DNA of 64,000 bases from Haematococcus lacustris (Eukaryota > Chlorophyta > Chlorophyceae > Chlamydomonadales > Haematococcaceae): the NCBI GenBank assembly GCA_030144725.1, contig JASKMD010000010.1, positions 957,958 to 1,021,957 of the forward strand, given 5' to 3'. Position 1 is the stretch's first letter. Every line of letters begins with the position of its first letter. Position numbers and translations under genes: made by a program. This document shows positions 43,393 to 53,547 of this stretch, piece by piece. The notes beneath the pieces are model-generated. The model was given only the letters and a program-made list of their open reading frames with translations. It did not search any database and was not told where the DNA came from.

Positions 43393-46304
43393 GTCACTGC
43401 CGTTACAGCCCTTGCTGGCAGTGGGCATTGAGGGCGCCTGGGGGGTGCTGCTCTGCCTGGGGGCGCTGCCGCTACTCACATACGTCAAGCTGCCCAACGG
43501 CCGGCCACTAGATGACGCCAGCGCTGCATTCCAGGCCCTGGCCCACCAGCCGGGTTTGAGAGCAGCAGTGAGTTGACCAGGACCAAGCAAAGGGACAGAA
43601 GGAGGGGAAGGGGTCAGTACAGGGTTAGTAAAGTAAAGGGTTAGGGTTAGTTGTACGTCAGTGAAGTACCCTTGAGGCGCACCCTGAGGCCCCTCCCTTG
43701 TCAGGCCAGCCACCTGCCCAGCATCAGGCACCTCCTGCAACTGGCCCCCCCATGAGGACCTCCTTGTGTGTGCTCCTGCCCCTGTGGCCCCCTCCCAGGT
43801 GGCAGTATCTGTTTTGTCCATCGGCGTCTTCAACTTCTTTGGCCTGTCCGTGACAGCGGCACTGAGCGGCTCGGCTCGCGCCACCATTGACGCGACACGC
43901 ACCCTGTTCATCTGGCTGTTCAGGTCAGGAGCAGGTCAGGGGAGTGGAAGGGGGTGGGGGCCAGCACAGGGGGCATGCTGTGGCTGTGGGTCGGCTCAGG
44001 TAGGCCCAGCCAGCAGCTCCTGCCCCCTGGGTCAGCTAGGGTGTCAGTGTGTGAGGGTAGGGGGCCTAAGGGCAGCCGTGGCGCCCAGGAGCCCCTCAGG
44101 CAGCGGTGTGTTCTGAACCAGAAGCGGCAGCAGCCTGAACAGGTCAGGTGCAGCATGTATGAGCCACTGAGGACAGAAGCAGAAGTGAGATTCAAAAGCC
44201 AAAGGGCAAGAAGACAAACACAAGGCAGGCTTTAGGCAGGCACCATAGTGAAGTATGCCTGCTTGCCTGTTTGCCTGTCTGCCTCCAGCTTGGCTGCAGG
44301 GTGGGAGAGCTTCCACGAGCTGCAGGTGGTTGGGTTCGCTGTGCTGCTGGCAGGCAAGTGGCCCCACCCCTCCCTCTTCCTCCCAGTGCTTGAGGCCAGT
44401 GCCAGCCTAGGCTTGCCACCATTGCTTGGCGCCCCCCACCACAGCCGCTGTGACGACCAGCAGGGACTGCCAGCTTGCACTTGAAGGTCAGGCATGCCAG
44501 CCTGTCAGTAGGCACGGCAGCAGTCAGGGGTCCCGGCCTCCGGCCTGCAAGGGGCCCCTTGCAAAGTTGCCACCAGAGACCTCAGGTCAGATGCCTGGCC
44601 AGCTGTGTGCCGGGCATACAAGGGCTGTGGTGAAGAGAGTTTAGCTGAGCTGGCAGTGCTAGACAGCCATGGTGTAGATGGTCATGCACTGGATCAGTGC
44701 CTGGCCGTGAAGGGAGTCAAGATAGGCAGGGTAAGCTTGGCAGCCATAAGGTTTCAGTCAGTTGTACACTGGCCCGTCTGGACCCCGGCTGCAGCCACAG
44801 GTCACGCCCCTGTTGGGCCTGCTGCGGAGCTGTCCCTGCTTGCTCCCAGTGGCACATGCCGCCAGTGTGCTGTGTAGGGCTGGTGGGTGCGCTGCTGACC
44901 CGGGCTGCTGTGTGGTGCAGGTAGCAGCCTGTACAACGAGATCCTGCGCTCCTGCCTGCCTGTGCGCCGCGCCCTGCCAAAGCCTGGAGACCCAGAGTGG
45001 GGCCCCGACAGCGATGACGAGGAGGAGGGGGCGGTGACTGAGGCGCTGCTGGACGCCCAGGGCCTGGTGGGGCCAGCCCTGCCGCCCAGCCTGCAGCCGG
45101 AGGGTCTGGCACCCAGGTGGGGGTCTGCAGCTGCAAGGTGGGCTATGAGGATAGGCATGGGATTGGAGTCGCGCAAGGTATGGCGGGGCTGGTGGCACCG
45201 ACAGCAGGTGGTAGGGCAGGGGAGGAGGGGGGACAGGCTGTGGTGCGTTGGCAAGCAGGGGAGGAGGGGGGGGTAGACAGGGGGGAGCAGGGTAGGCTAG
45301 CTAGCTACTGGGTCAGGTGGGGAATTGGAAGAACAGGGTTGGTGCCCTGCACTGTGCAATGCACTGCTTGTTGAAGGACTATGTTATTAGAAACAAAGGT
45401 GGGCGGGGCTGCGAAAGTAGGGAGAATACCCTTAACTCTTACAGCACCAGAGCTGCTTACTGTCAGCCAATCTGCACTTTCTTTCACCACGAGTCCCCGG
45501 CTGTCGTTGGTTTCGGGATGTCCTGCAGGGAGGTCGTGAACGACAGTGACCTGCGCCAGCCCCTGCTGCCACGTCACAGCGCTGCTGCGACGTTGCAACA
45601 ATCGACTGCATCAGGGCCCAACGGACGGTCGCGTCTTGGCTCCGCAGGGCTACCCACCGGCAGCCAGGCTATCAGAGTCCGCGGCCAATCCGCGGCGCAC
45701 CCGGCGCCGCGAACCGCCACAATGGCGCGCAGCGTGAGGCTGGGGTTCAACACGCTCAGCCCTCATGACTTGGTGCGCAATGACAGCGGGAGCGACTCCG
45801 AGGACGTGATGGAGAGTCTAGATGTCGTCGACCCCATGGTAGGTTCCCTCCATCATAACATTTTTTGAACGAGGTCATAGCAGACCACGTTGAGCTTACT
45901 GTCTTTTGGGTCAGCGGCCAACGTCCACGCACCTTGCCTCATGTCATGATGTGACGGAATCCATTCTGTCACTTGAAATGTCACTAGCACCAAGCGACTC
46001 AACCTTGCTGCTGAACACTTGCTGCTGTCACTACCTGCTCGCTGTCGCGCAGATGCTAGCCGCTACGCCGTATGCCGGGTTCCTGGATCGCGGGCTTACC
46101 GAGGCCAGCAGTGAGGCTGATTTGCAGCGCCGTGGCAGCGGCACGCAACTCAGCTCGCCGCGGATGTCTTGCGACTTTGAAGAAGGCCAAAATGCCCAAG
46201 AAAGGCCAAGTGCCCCAGCCTCGCGTATGCACACCGCTTCAAGTTTCGCAGAGTTTTTGGCAGCGCGACAGCAGGAGCAGCAACAGCAGCAGAGCAAAAC
46301 GTAG
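37855..46304 (+). CDS. SLC35F6-like drug/metabolite-transporter membrane protein
   Basis: Eleven exons: 37855-37999, 38289-38347, 38665-38804, 39025-39436, 42809-42868, 43409-43567, 43799-43923, 44289-44353, 44921-45116, 45529-45838, 46053-46304. All phases agree, giving 640 residues. Hallmarks of SLC35F6 (a DMT-superfamily protein of endolysosomal or mitochondrial membranes in animals): MLLTGSINTIATKWQD, FQHPAFQSAAMFLGES, PTLCDAIATTLLNLGL, STYQMLRGTLVLFAGILTV, ALQFILEEKFL, FNFFGLSVTAALSGSARATI, GWESFHELQVVGFAVLLAG. About ten hydrophobic segments fit the fold. An insertion of about 65 residues follows LLAAPEEG, and a cytosolic-looking acidic/Ser/Gln tail of over 230 residues follows the last membrane segment, much longer than in animal proteins. 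Intron 8 has a GC donor. Intron 4 is a 3.3-kb minisatellite. The substrate is unknown. Confidence 0.87.
39541..42795. repeat. 3.25-kb minisatellite of 14-bp units in transporter intron 4
   Basis: About 230 tandem copies of CCACCCCCTGCCTG. Nearly every copy is identical. I see one CTTGC variant near 39843, a patch of CCC-for-CAC changes at 42130-42180 and small changes at the 3' edge. The array ends 14 bases before the exon 5 acceptor. The minus strand is the G-rich one, which is the template for this gene. Open frames of over 1,000 codons on both strands are repeat translations. Confidence 0.96.
43338..43391 (+). repeat. (CTG)n tract beside the exon 6 acceptor
   Basis: About 18 uninterrupted TGC/CTG triplets in intron 5, ending 17 bases before the start of exon 6 at 43409. 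The tract occupies the normal position of the branch point and polypyrimidine tract. Confidence 0.9.
44691..45237 (+). repeat. Inverted-repeat partner containing transporter exon 9
   Basis: Functional arm of the inverted duplication with 36681-37219, about 7.5 kb apart. It includes the end of intron 8, exon 9 (44921-45116) and the start of intron 9. Confidence 0.8.
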
Positions 46305-46603
46305 GGTGCATGTCATTGACACTAATCGTCCAATGTTGCGGAGCATCACTCGACCAGATTACTGGAGATGCAAGTGGTATCAGTAAGAGAACACCTGTCG
46401 CACGGCCACCGGGATGAGACGAGGTGCACAGCTGCGTAGGTCACAAAGATACAAGGCTCTGCCCAACATGACCGGTATAGAAACCAGGCTCATGCAACAA
46501 CACGTGCCATTCCCTTACAACACTCCACTCATCACTCATGAAGCCCTCCACCTCTCTTGTGTGATTTTCTCTGCTTGTGTCCATGCTATGTTGTCCTGGC
46601 CTG
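46305..46603. other. Convergent intergenic region
   Basis: 3' ends of the transporter (+) and the FtsH gene (-). A minus-strand TGTAA (46515-46519) lies 85 bases past the FtsH stop. Confidence 0.6.
46515..46519 (-). terminator. Candidate TGTAA polyadenylation signal for the FtsH gene
   Basis: Minus-strand TGTAA 85 bases beyond the stop codon, a typical spacing for green algal genes. Confidence 0.4.
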
Positions 46604-48650
46604 TCAGGCGGCCGCCTTCCCCAAATGCCCTCCCTGCGTGGCCCCAACGTTGACCAGCACACCTTCTAGGTGCCCCGGCAGCTCAGGCTTGTCTGCTCCA
46701 GCGCCACCATCCGCCCCTGCTCCGGGCAACTGCTCTCCGGCCATTACCTCCCTGATCTGCTCTGCTGTCAATGTTTCACGCTCCTGAAGCGCTTGGGCCA
46801 GGCAGTGCAATTCCGGCAAGCGTGATCTCAACAACGCACGCACGCCATCCCGTGCCTCTACCAACATCAGCCGCACCTGCCCGGGGATAGCAACGGCAAC
46901 AGCCAGCATGAATTTGTAGGCCATACACGGACACTGGCAGCAATGGAACCACCCAGTGAGGCAGACAGCTTGCAAAGTGCAGTTTGCTACAGGGATGGAC
47001 TATAGAAGTGCACCTTGCCCTACGTGCCTTGAGAGGCCTAAACAGGCAGGCTATCTGAAACCCACCTGCTCGTCCACCTGTTGCTTCAGGCTCTCACTCA
47101 TCGTGCTCTGCTTGCTTGATGACTCCGCCACATACATGGGGCCCACAGCGTCATTGAGCCCGCACTCTGTCACCATATATCGCGCCCACTCGGTGGCCTG
47201 CAGCCCGCACCCACTTCCTCATCCTTTTCCACCCTACTCACTCCAAGCACCACACCTGACCTGGTCACACCTTCGTCAGCCTGCCCTGCTTTGGTCCAAG
47301 CCATAGCCAAGCCATCATCACCAGAACTGCATGGCTTCTTGCCACACAGACCTACACCTAACCTGACCTAAGCCTAACCCAGACCTACACCTAACCTGAC
47401 GTAACCCTCTCCTCACCCAGAGCCCAGGCAGCTGTCAAGGGCCTAGCCTGTGCCCCAGCAGCCACCGCCAGAGCAACAGCAGCAGCAACCCCCCAACTGC
47501 ACCTGGCGTAAATCATCCGTTGCTCCGCTGGTGACTTGGTCCACCCCGAAGATCACCTCTTCCGCCACCTGACCGCCCATACACACCCATATGCGCGCCA
47601 ACATCTGCTGCTTGTTGATGCTGAACTCGTCCTCCCTCCCCACCTGCTCAGACAAACTCATGGGCTCAGCTTAACACACAGTGACAGCAAAGCAGAAAGC
47701 TGCCACAAGAAAGCCACTAGCTGTGCGGTTCAGCAGCGACCACAGTGGACAGCAGTGCAATGCCAGTAGCCAGTAGCCACAACCACATTGTCAGGCCTTG
47801 ACATGTGATTTCATGCAGACTACATACAAGGCCATGCAGGACTAGGGTGCGATGAGCTGTGGGCATGAGCTGGCATGGGCTGGCAGCAAGGGGTCCTCTG
47901 CCGCACCTGCGTCACCATGCCCAGGGCGTGGCCTCGAGGCACAATGGTGGCTTTGTGCACAGGGGAGGCCCCAGGGGTGTGCATGGCTACCAGGGCGTGG
48001 CCGGCCTCATGGTATGCGGTCCTGCAGCTCAAGGGCAAGGCAGCAGGGCGCGGGGCCCAAGGTGCGGCTGAGGTCAGGGGATGAGGGGTGCAGGGGTGAT
48101 GCAGGGAGCACAGCTGGGCATGCAGCAGCCGCATAGCATTGGCAGCAGCCAGCTGTGGATATCAGGGCACCTCCTACCTCCTCGAGGCTTTCATTTCACA
48201 GAGCATGGCTTGTGTCACCCAAATGGATATGGGTGCTTGCACACAAAGCCAACCTGCCCACTTAGCTGCCACAGCCTTCCAGGCCCAGCCACTCAAGACT
48301 CGTGGCTTGGCAAGCACCAAGCCCTACAGCCCTACTTACCGCCTTAGCTGCCTGGCCCACCAGAAGGCTCAACGCCTGGAGGCTGACTCTTGCACAGCGC
48401 TGCCTGCTCTACTGCCTGCCCTGCTGCCCACTCTAGCACGGCACCGCTTGCTGTGTTGTCCACTCTGCTGCCCTGCTCCCTTACCTCTTAATTCCTTCAG
48501 CAGTACGCCGCACATTCTTACGCTCAACTCCCATCCTAATCTTGTCGAATGAGGAGTCTAACATGAGAGGCGTGATGAGGTCTGCCCCTTGCTTGGCAGC
48601 CAGCAGCGCTGCCTCGTTCACCAGGTTGCTCAGGTCAGCACCAGAGAAGC
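46604..48650 (-). CDS. FtsH/YME1-type ATP-dependent zinc metalloprotease, C-terminal part
   Basis: Membrane AAA protease that degrades unassembled or damaged organelle membrane proteins. Visible exons: 48650-48485, 48021-47907, 47643-47503, 47197-47066, 46876-46604, all GT-AG and in phase, 274 residues. The end of the AAA module is present ([20 protein letters not shown]), then the peptidase: zinc motif [42 protein letters not shown] and the third zinc ligand region [18 protein letters not shown] resembles the mitochondrial i-AAA/FtsH4 or FtsH11 branch more than thylakoid FtsH. Walker A/B, the membrane segment and targeting peptide are missing. They should lie upstream, in or beyond the gap at 48938, although gypsy sequence is what follows the gap. 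Confidence 0.88.
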
Positions 48651-48937
48651 CTGGGCAGGTGGCGCAAGTTAGAGGGACCACATAAGCCTTAGGTGTGGCG
48701 GAATGATAAGTACAAAACTAGGCATCGCTAGCGGTGGCATGTGTAGGAAACAAGCTCTTCCTCCAGCGCACTTCCTCTATCAGTTGACCTTGCAATTGTT
48801 TCCGCAACATATCACGATTCACCTGGCCTCAAGTTTTCTTAACCTGCGCGGTCCCATGCTCTGCTTGCACCACCCCAAGAACCTGTTGCTGGCAGCCCTA
48901 CCTCCGTGGCATTACCTGCCTTGCTAAGCACATGCTC
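48651..48937. other. FtsH intron sequence up to the gap
   Basis: No recognisable FtsH exon lies between the acceptor at about 48651 and the gap, so this is probably intron. Confidence 0.45.
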
Positions 48938-49437
48938 NNNNNNNNNNNNNNNNNNNNNNNNNNNNNNNNNNNNNNNNNNNNNNNNNNNNNNNNNNNNNNN
49001 NNNNNNNNNNNNNNNNNNNNNNNNNNNNNNNNNNNNNNNNNNNNNNNNNNNNNNNNNNNNNNNNNNNNNNNNNNNNNNNNNNNNNNNNNNNNNNNNNNNN
49101 NNNNNNNNNNNNNNNNNNNNNNNNNNNNNNNNNNNNNNNNNNNNNNNNNNNNNNNNNNNNNNNNNNNNNNNNNNNNNNNNNNNNNNNNNNNNNNNNNNNN
49201 NNNNNNNNNNNNNNNNNNNNNNNNNNNNNNNNNNNNNNNNNNNNNNNNNNNNNNNNNNNNNNNNNNNNNNNNNNNNNNNNNNNNNNNNNNNNNNNNNNNN
49301 NNNNNNNNNNNNNNNNNNNNNNNNNNNNNNNNNNNNNNNNNNNNNNNNNNNNNNNNNNNNNNNNNNNNNNNNNNNNNNNNNNNNNNNNNNNNNNNNNNNN
49401 NNNNNNNNNNNNNNNNNNNNNNNNNNNNNNNNNNNNN
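48938..49437. other. Assembly gap (500 N)
   Basis: Exactly 500 N. It separates host gene sequence from a gypsy element, so the join order may not be reliable. Confidence 0.98.
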
Positions 49438-49672
49438 GCTCGCCCTTGTAGGTTCCCAGCCGGAAACGCGCATTGGGAATCATGGCGCTGCTCTGCTGTT
49501 GACGGCCGTCGGCTAGGCTGATGTAGTCGGGGCTCACTTTTTGGGCAGTCTGAATGCCATACTTTGTGCAAAAGGCCGAGTCAATAAACGAGCCAGTAGC
49601 GCCTCCGTCAATCAACACCCGTGCACTATTGCCCTTGTATGATCCCGTGAATTGGCTGCGAGCTTAGTGATA
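49438..49672 (-). CDS. Ty3/gypsy aspartic protease start (runs into gap)
   Basis: Minus-strand frame with VLIDGGATGSFIDSAFCTKYGI, the retropepsin active-site motif (D-G-G-A-T, a variant of D-S/T-G) at the start of pol. It is in a different frame from the gag that stops at 49741 and disappears into the gap. RT and RNase H would follow. Confidence 0.7.
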
Positions 49673-49740
49673 CGGAGCCGGGGCGGTGGCGGGGTGATAG
49701 CGGTGGTCTCGCCAGTGCTTGCCTTTTGGCTGGTTGGACT

Positions 49741-50374
49741 CTAAGTCTTTGCTTGGTTGGGAGGTCGAGCCGCCCAGTTTTTTGGACCACGTTTGTTAGG
49801 GTGCTTGCAGTCTTGCACCAGATGACCATCCTCACGGCAGAATGTGCACTTATTTTTGGCAGCATACCAGGCTTTCTCCTCTGGTGTGAGCCGTTGGAGT
49901 CGTGGTTTATCAGCCTGGGTTTGCTGAGGAGCTGAGGTAGATGATGTGTCGCGGGTCTCGCGCTGAGCGCGGTGTGGCTGTTGCTTGACTTGTTTCATGA
50001 GGCCTAGCTGCATGGGAACAGCTGTAGAAAGCCCTGCATCACGGCAGGCGGTGTCATGAGCTACGGCTATCTTGACTGCCTGATCAAATGTAGTGGGAGA
50101 CTGAATGTCTACCATGGCCTTGAGGTGAGGGTGCAGGCCACGGCGGAACCGGTCTAGTTGTTCATCCTCGGTGATGGTAGGAATGTGCAGAAACAGGCTG
50201 CGCAGATGAGTGGCGAAGGAGAGAGCTGTCTGGTTAGGTTTTTGCCTGGCCACATGAAGCTGGTCTCGAGCCTTAGCTGTTTCTGACTGGGTTACAAAGG
50301 CTGCTTTAAGGGCTGCTTTGAACAAGTCCCAGGTGAATGACGCGCTAGGGGCTCACCGGACAGAGACATACCAG
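49741..50374 (-). pseudogene. Ty3/gypsy gag, 3' part
   Basis: Encodes the retrotransposon gag C-terminal half with FKAALKAAFVTQSETAKARD, LFLHIPTITEDEQLDRFRRGL and a zinc knuckle CTFCREDGHLVQDC (CX2CX4HX4C). At 50374/50375 the gag is interrupted by a DNA transposon. Its N-terminal half resumes at 53262. An in-frame TGA lies just inside this part near the junction. Confidence 0.8.
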
Positions 50375-50576
50375 CACTCACGATAAATAAGGCCAACGCG
50401 GGGGCCTTTTTTGCATCGGAAGGACATTCTGCTCCGATAGAACGATAGAACGCTGAGTTTGAAGGGGACCTCGCTCTTGAATGAGGTCCTAACTCGCAGC
50501 GGTTGCGGAGATATAACAATCCGCGCGCGAGGTACCCCCCCCTTTTGGGGAATCTGCACAGATGTCGGTTAAATGA

Positions 50577-51303
50577 GCCCGGCATCTGTGCAGATGCATG
50601 TCGATGCCTTTAGGACAAGCGACATCTGTGCAGATGCCAGTTATTAAATCTGTGCAGATGCATTAAAAGGCGACATCTGTGCAGATGCCGGTTATTAAAT
50701 CTGTGCAGATGCATTAAAAGGCGACATCTGTGCAGATGCCGGTTATTAAATCTGTGCAGATGCAATAAAAGGCGACATCTGTGCAGATGCCGGTTATTAA
50801 ATCTGTGCAGATGCATTAAAGGGCGACATCTGTGCAGATGCCGGTTCTATTTTAAGGGGACATCTGTGCAGATGCTTGTAAGGGCGACATCTGTGCAGAT
50901 GCCGGCTATTAAATCTGTGCAGATGCAATAAAAGGCGACATCTGTGCAGATGCCGGTTATTAAATCTGCAGATGCATTAAAGGGCGACATCTGTGCAGAT
51001 GCCGGTTCTATTTTAAGGGGACATCTGTGCAGATGCTTGTAAGGGCGACATCTGTGCAGATGCCGGTTATTAAATCTGTGCAGATGCTTGTAAGGGCGAC
51101 ATCTGTGCAGATGCCGGCTATTAAATCTGTGCAGATGCAATAAAAGGCGACATCTGTGCAGATGCCGGTTATTAAATCTGTGAAGATGCATTAAAAGGCG
51201 ACATCTGTGCAGATGCCGGTTATACTTGAAGGGCGACATCTGCACAGATGCCGACAATGTCGACATCTGCACAGATGCATACCTCGACATCTGCACAGAT
51301 GCC
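50577..51303. repeat. Left subterminal array of CATCTGTGCAGATG palindromes
   Basis: More than 25 copies of CATCTGTGCAGATG (6-bp arms, 2-bp centre) or the one-armed CTGTGCAGATGC, mostly in a composite unit of about 55 bp with TTATTAAA spacers. The last copies, near 51237-51300, switch orientation to CATCTGCACAGATG. Coding-like minus-strand frames (HLHRCRLL...) are repeat translations. Confidence 0.9.
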
Positions 51304-51911
51304 AAGTAGTGCAGCTGAGCACATGAAGAAAAGGCTTGCATAAAGGTTACGCAAAGGCACCGCGAAGGAATCAAGACTCTTCCATTATTCAACAATCTGT
51401 GTGATATCTGCATGAAGTTTTCGCAAAGGTGGCGCGAAGGAAGCCAAGGAACCGCGAAGGAGCTTAGATTGCCCCATATAGCAGCAATGAGCAGCCAGGA
51501 GCAGCCAACAAAAGTCGCCAAAAGGCTAGCTACGAGCCAGCCAGCCGCTTAGGCGACCAGATGCCATCAGGTTAAGCGATAGGATCAAGATATAGCGACA
51601 GAAAACGGAAGGAGGTGCAGCGATGCAGCGACACAGCGATGCAAAGATGCGGCAAATGCATGAGGTGCAACTAGGACACGTAGCCCGAAGCCTGTGAGAC
51701 GGAGCGGAAGAGGAGTGGAGGAGCCCGGAGGCGGTCAGGAGCCATGCATGAGACGAAGCTGGGTGCACTTGAAGCAAAGTTGGGTGCACCCACACAAACC
51801 CCACCCTAGCGAATGGTGAGTATTTTATCTTGCAGTCATGTGGCTCCAAGTACCTTGCCTGACTATTTGCCAACCACTGAATTGCTGCAGGTTCAATGGT
51901 CCCAATGGCTT

Positions 51912-52172
51912 CCCTACACCCAGCCCAGCCCTACACCCAGCCCAGCCCTACACCCAGCCCATCCCTACACCCAGCCCATCCCTACACCCAGCCCATCCCA
52001 GCCCAGCCCAGCCCAGCCCAGCCCAGCCCAGCCCAGCCCAGCCCAGCCCAGCCCAGCCCAGCCCAGCCCAGCCCAGCCCAGCCCAGCCCAGCCCAGCCCA
52101 GCCCAGCCCAGCCCAGCCCAGCCCAGCCCAGCCCAGCCCAGCCCAGCCCAGCCCAGCCCAGCCCAGCCCAGC
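51912..52172. repeat. (CCCAG)n with a CTACACCCAGCC prelude
   Basis: Several CTACACCCAGCCCAT-type units lead into roughly 35 perfect CCCAG pentamers. Internal to the CACTA-like element. Confidence 0.95.
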
Positions 52173-52329
52173 CCTCCCTCCCCCACCACCACCTCCTTCA
52201 TCACCATACCACAAGAAGCAGGTGCATGGAGCGCAGGAGCAGCCAGGTCATTGGGTGCATCAATGCATGTGCTTAGCATAGCCATATTGAGGTGTTGTGG
52301 AGTGATGGTGCATCAAGACTTGTGCTTGC

Positions 52330-52716
52330 AAGTCCCGTAGCGAGGTGTTGCGGGATGTTTGGGTGTCCACACATGTGTTTTGCGGGGATGTTGCGGGGTG
52401 TTTGGTCGTCAATACATGTGTTTTGCGGGGGTGTAGCGAGGTGTTGCGGGGTGTTTGGTCGTCAATACATGTGTTTTGCGGGGGTGTAGCGAGGTGTTGG
52501 GGGGTGTTTGGTCGTCAATACATGTGTTTTGCGGGGGTGTAGCGAGGTGTTGGGGGGTGTTTGGTCGTCAATACATGTGTTTTGCGGGGGTGTAGCAAGG
52601 TGTTGCGGGGTGTTTGGTGGTCAATACATGTGTTTTGCGGGGATGTTGCGGGATGTCAATACATGTGTTTTGCGGGGGTGTTGCGGGATGTTTGGGTGTC
52701 AATACATGTGTTTTGC
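52330..52716. repeat. Minisatellite of about 56 bp
   Basis: About seven units containing GTCAATACATGTGTTTTGCG followed by GGGTGTAGCGAGGTGTT, with length variants. Internal to the CACTA-like element, just inside its right subterminal array. Confidence 0.9.
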
Positions 52717-52737
52717 GGATGTAAGAGTCGATGAAAT

Positions 52738-53120
52738 AGTCGACATCTGTGCAGATGAAGCAACGACATCTGCACAGCCAAGCCGCGAATGTAATAGTCG
52801 ACATCTGTGCAGATGCTACAAACAGCATCTGCACAGCCAAGGCTCGAATGTAATAGTCGACATCTGTGCAGATGTCGTTGTCAGCAGCTGCACAGATGTC
52901 GGTCACGACATCTGCACAGCCAAGCATTGAATGTAATAGTCGACATCTGTGCAGATGTCGTCGTCAGCAGATGCACAGATGTTGGTCGCGATATACGACA
53001 TCTGTGCAGATGTCGACTTTCCGCAGCTGCACAGATGTCGACATCGCCTGCATCTGTGCAGATGTCGACTATCAGCAGCTGTGCAGATTAAGGAAAACCG
53101 ACATCTGCACAGATAGCATG
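52738..53120. repeat. Right subterminal array of CATCTGTGCAGATG palindromes
   Basis: Same palindrome as the left array, in both orientations (CATCTGTGCAGATG and CATCTGCACAG), in units of about 60 bp with GAATGTAATAGTCGA spacers different from the left side. Confidence 0.9.
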
Positions 53121-53261
53121 GGAAAGAAAGCCGCGGACCAACTACGTCGCAACGGATGCGCGGATTAGCGTAAGACTTGTACCGTTCGAACGGCCTTCTA
53201 CTCCTCTTTCCAATAAGCTATGGTCGGTCCAATCGCGACCGGTCCTTGTTTATCGTGAGTG

Positions 53262-53547
53262 AGGAGGCAGCCAGACCTGTGAGCCTTACACCAGTGGACA
53301 CTATCTTCTGCTCATCAGTCAGGCCTGGAGTCAACTTAAACACCTCCTCAACATGGAACAGCCAAGTAGAAACACTACCCTTGCCATCAAACGGCTGTAC
53401 GTCTGTCAGCTTGACTAGACCTTGAGCTACCCGTGGCTCTGCCTGAGAGGCGTGCTGCTGCTCCCGCTGCCGCACTATCCTGTCCATAGTGGCGCCAAGT
53501 GCATTGAATGCAGCTATGATGGTCTCCATGCTGTCAGGCTGTGCCAT
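53262..53547 (-). pseudogene. Ty3/gypsy gag, 5' part
   Basis: From the ATG at 53547 (MAQPDSMETIIAAFNALGAT) the frame runs through LTDVQPFDGKGSVSTWLFHV and LTGLAASS, the start of a retrotransposon gag, until the CACTA-like element cuts it at 53261. The gag continues at 50374. Confidence 0.8.

Larger units (their letters stand above)
50375..53261. mobile_element. Complete non-autonomous CACTA-like element (2,887 bp) inside gypsy gag
   Basis: Ends are CACTCACGATAAATAAGG at the left and its inverted complement (one mismatch) at the right, flanked by AG on both sides: a 2-bp target duplication. Removing the element joins the two gag halves in frame. CACT termini plus dense palindromic subterminal repeats at both ends (50577-51303 and 52738-53120) are the anatomy of CACTA/EnSpm elements, whose accessory protein TNPA binds such repeats in plants. 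No transposase was found inside, and the interior holds simple repeats. A block near 51345-51515 matches the partial element at 5366-6828. Confidence 0.75.

Noticed and set aside
43625..43650. GGGTTAGGGTTAG as interstitial telomere
   Set aside because: Only two units in a transporter intron; algal telomere repeats of this group are usually TTTTAGGG. Similar short runs near 34215-34265 are also too short.
50577..53120. CRISPR-like array of short palindromic repeats
   Set aside because: Eukaryotic context, repeats in both orientations, repetitive rather than unique spacers and no cas genes; position at transposon ends explains them.
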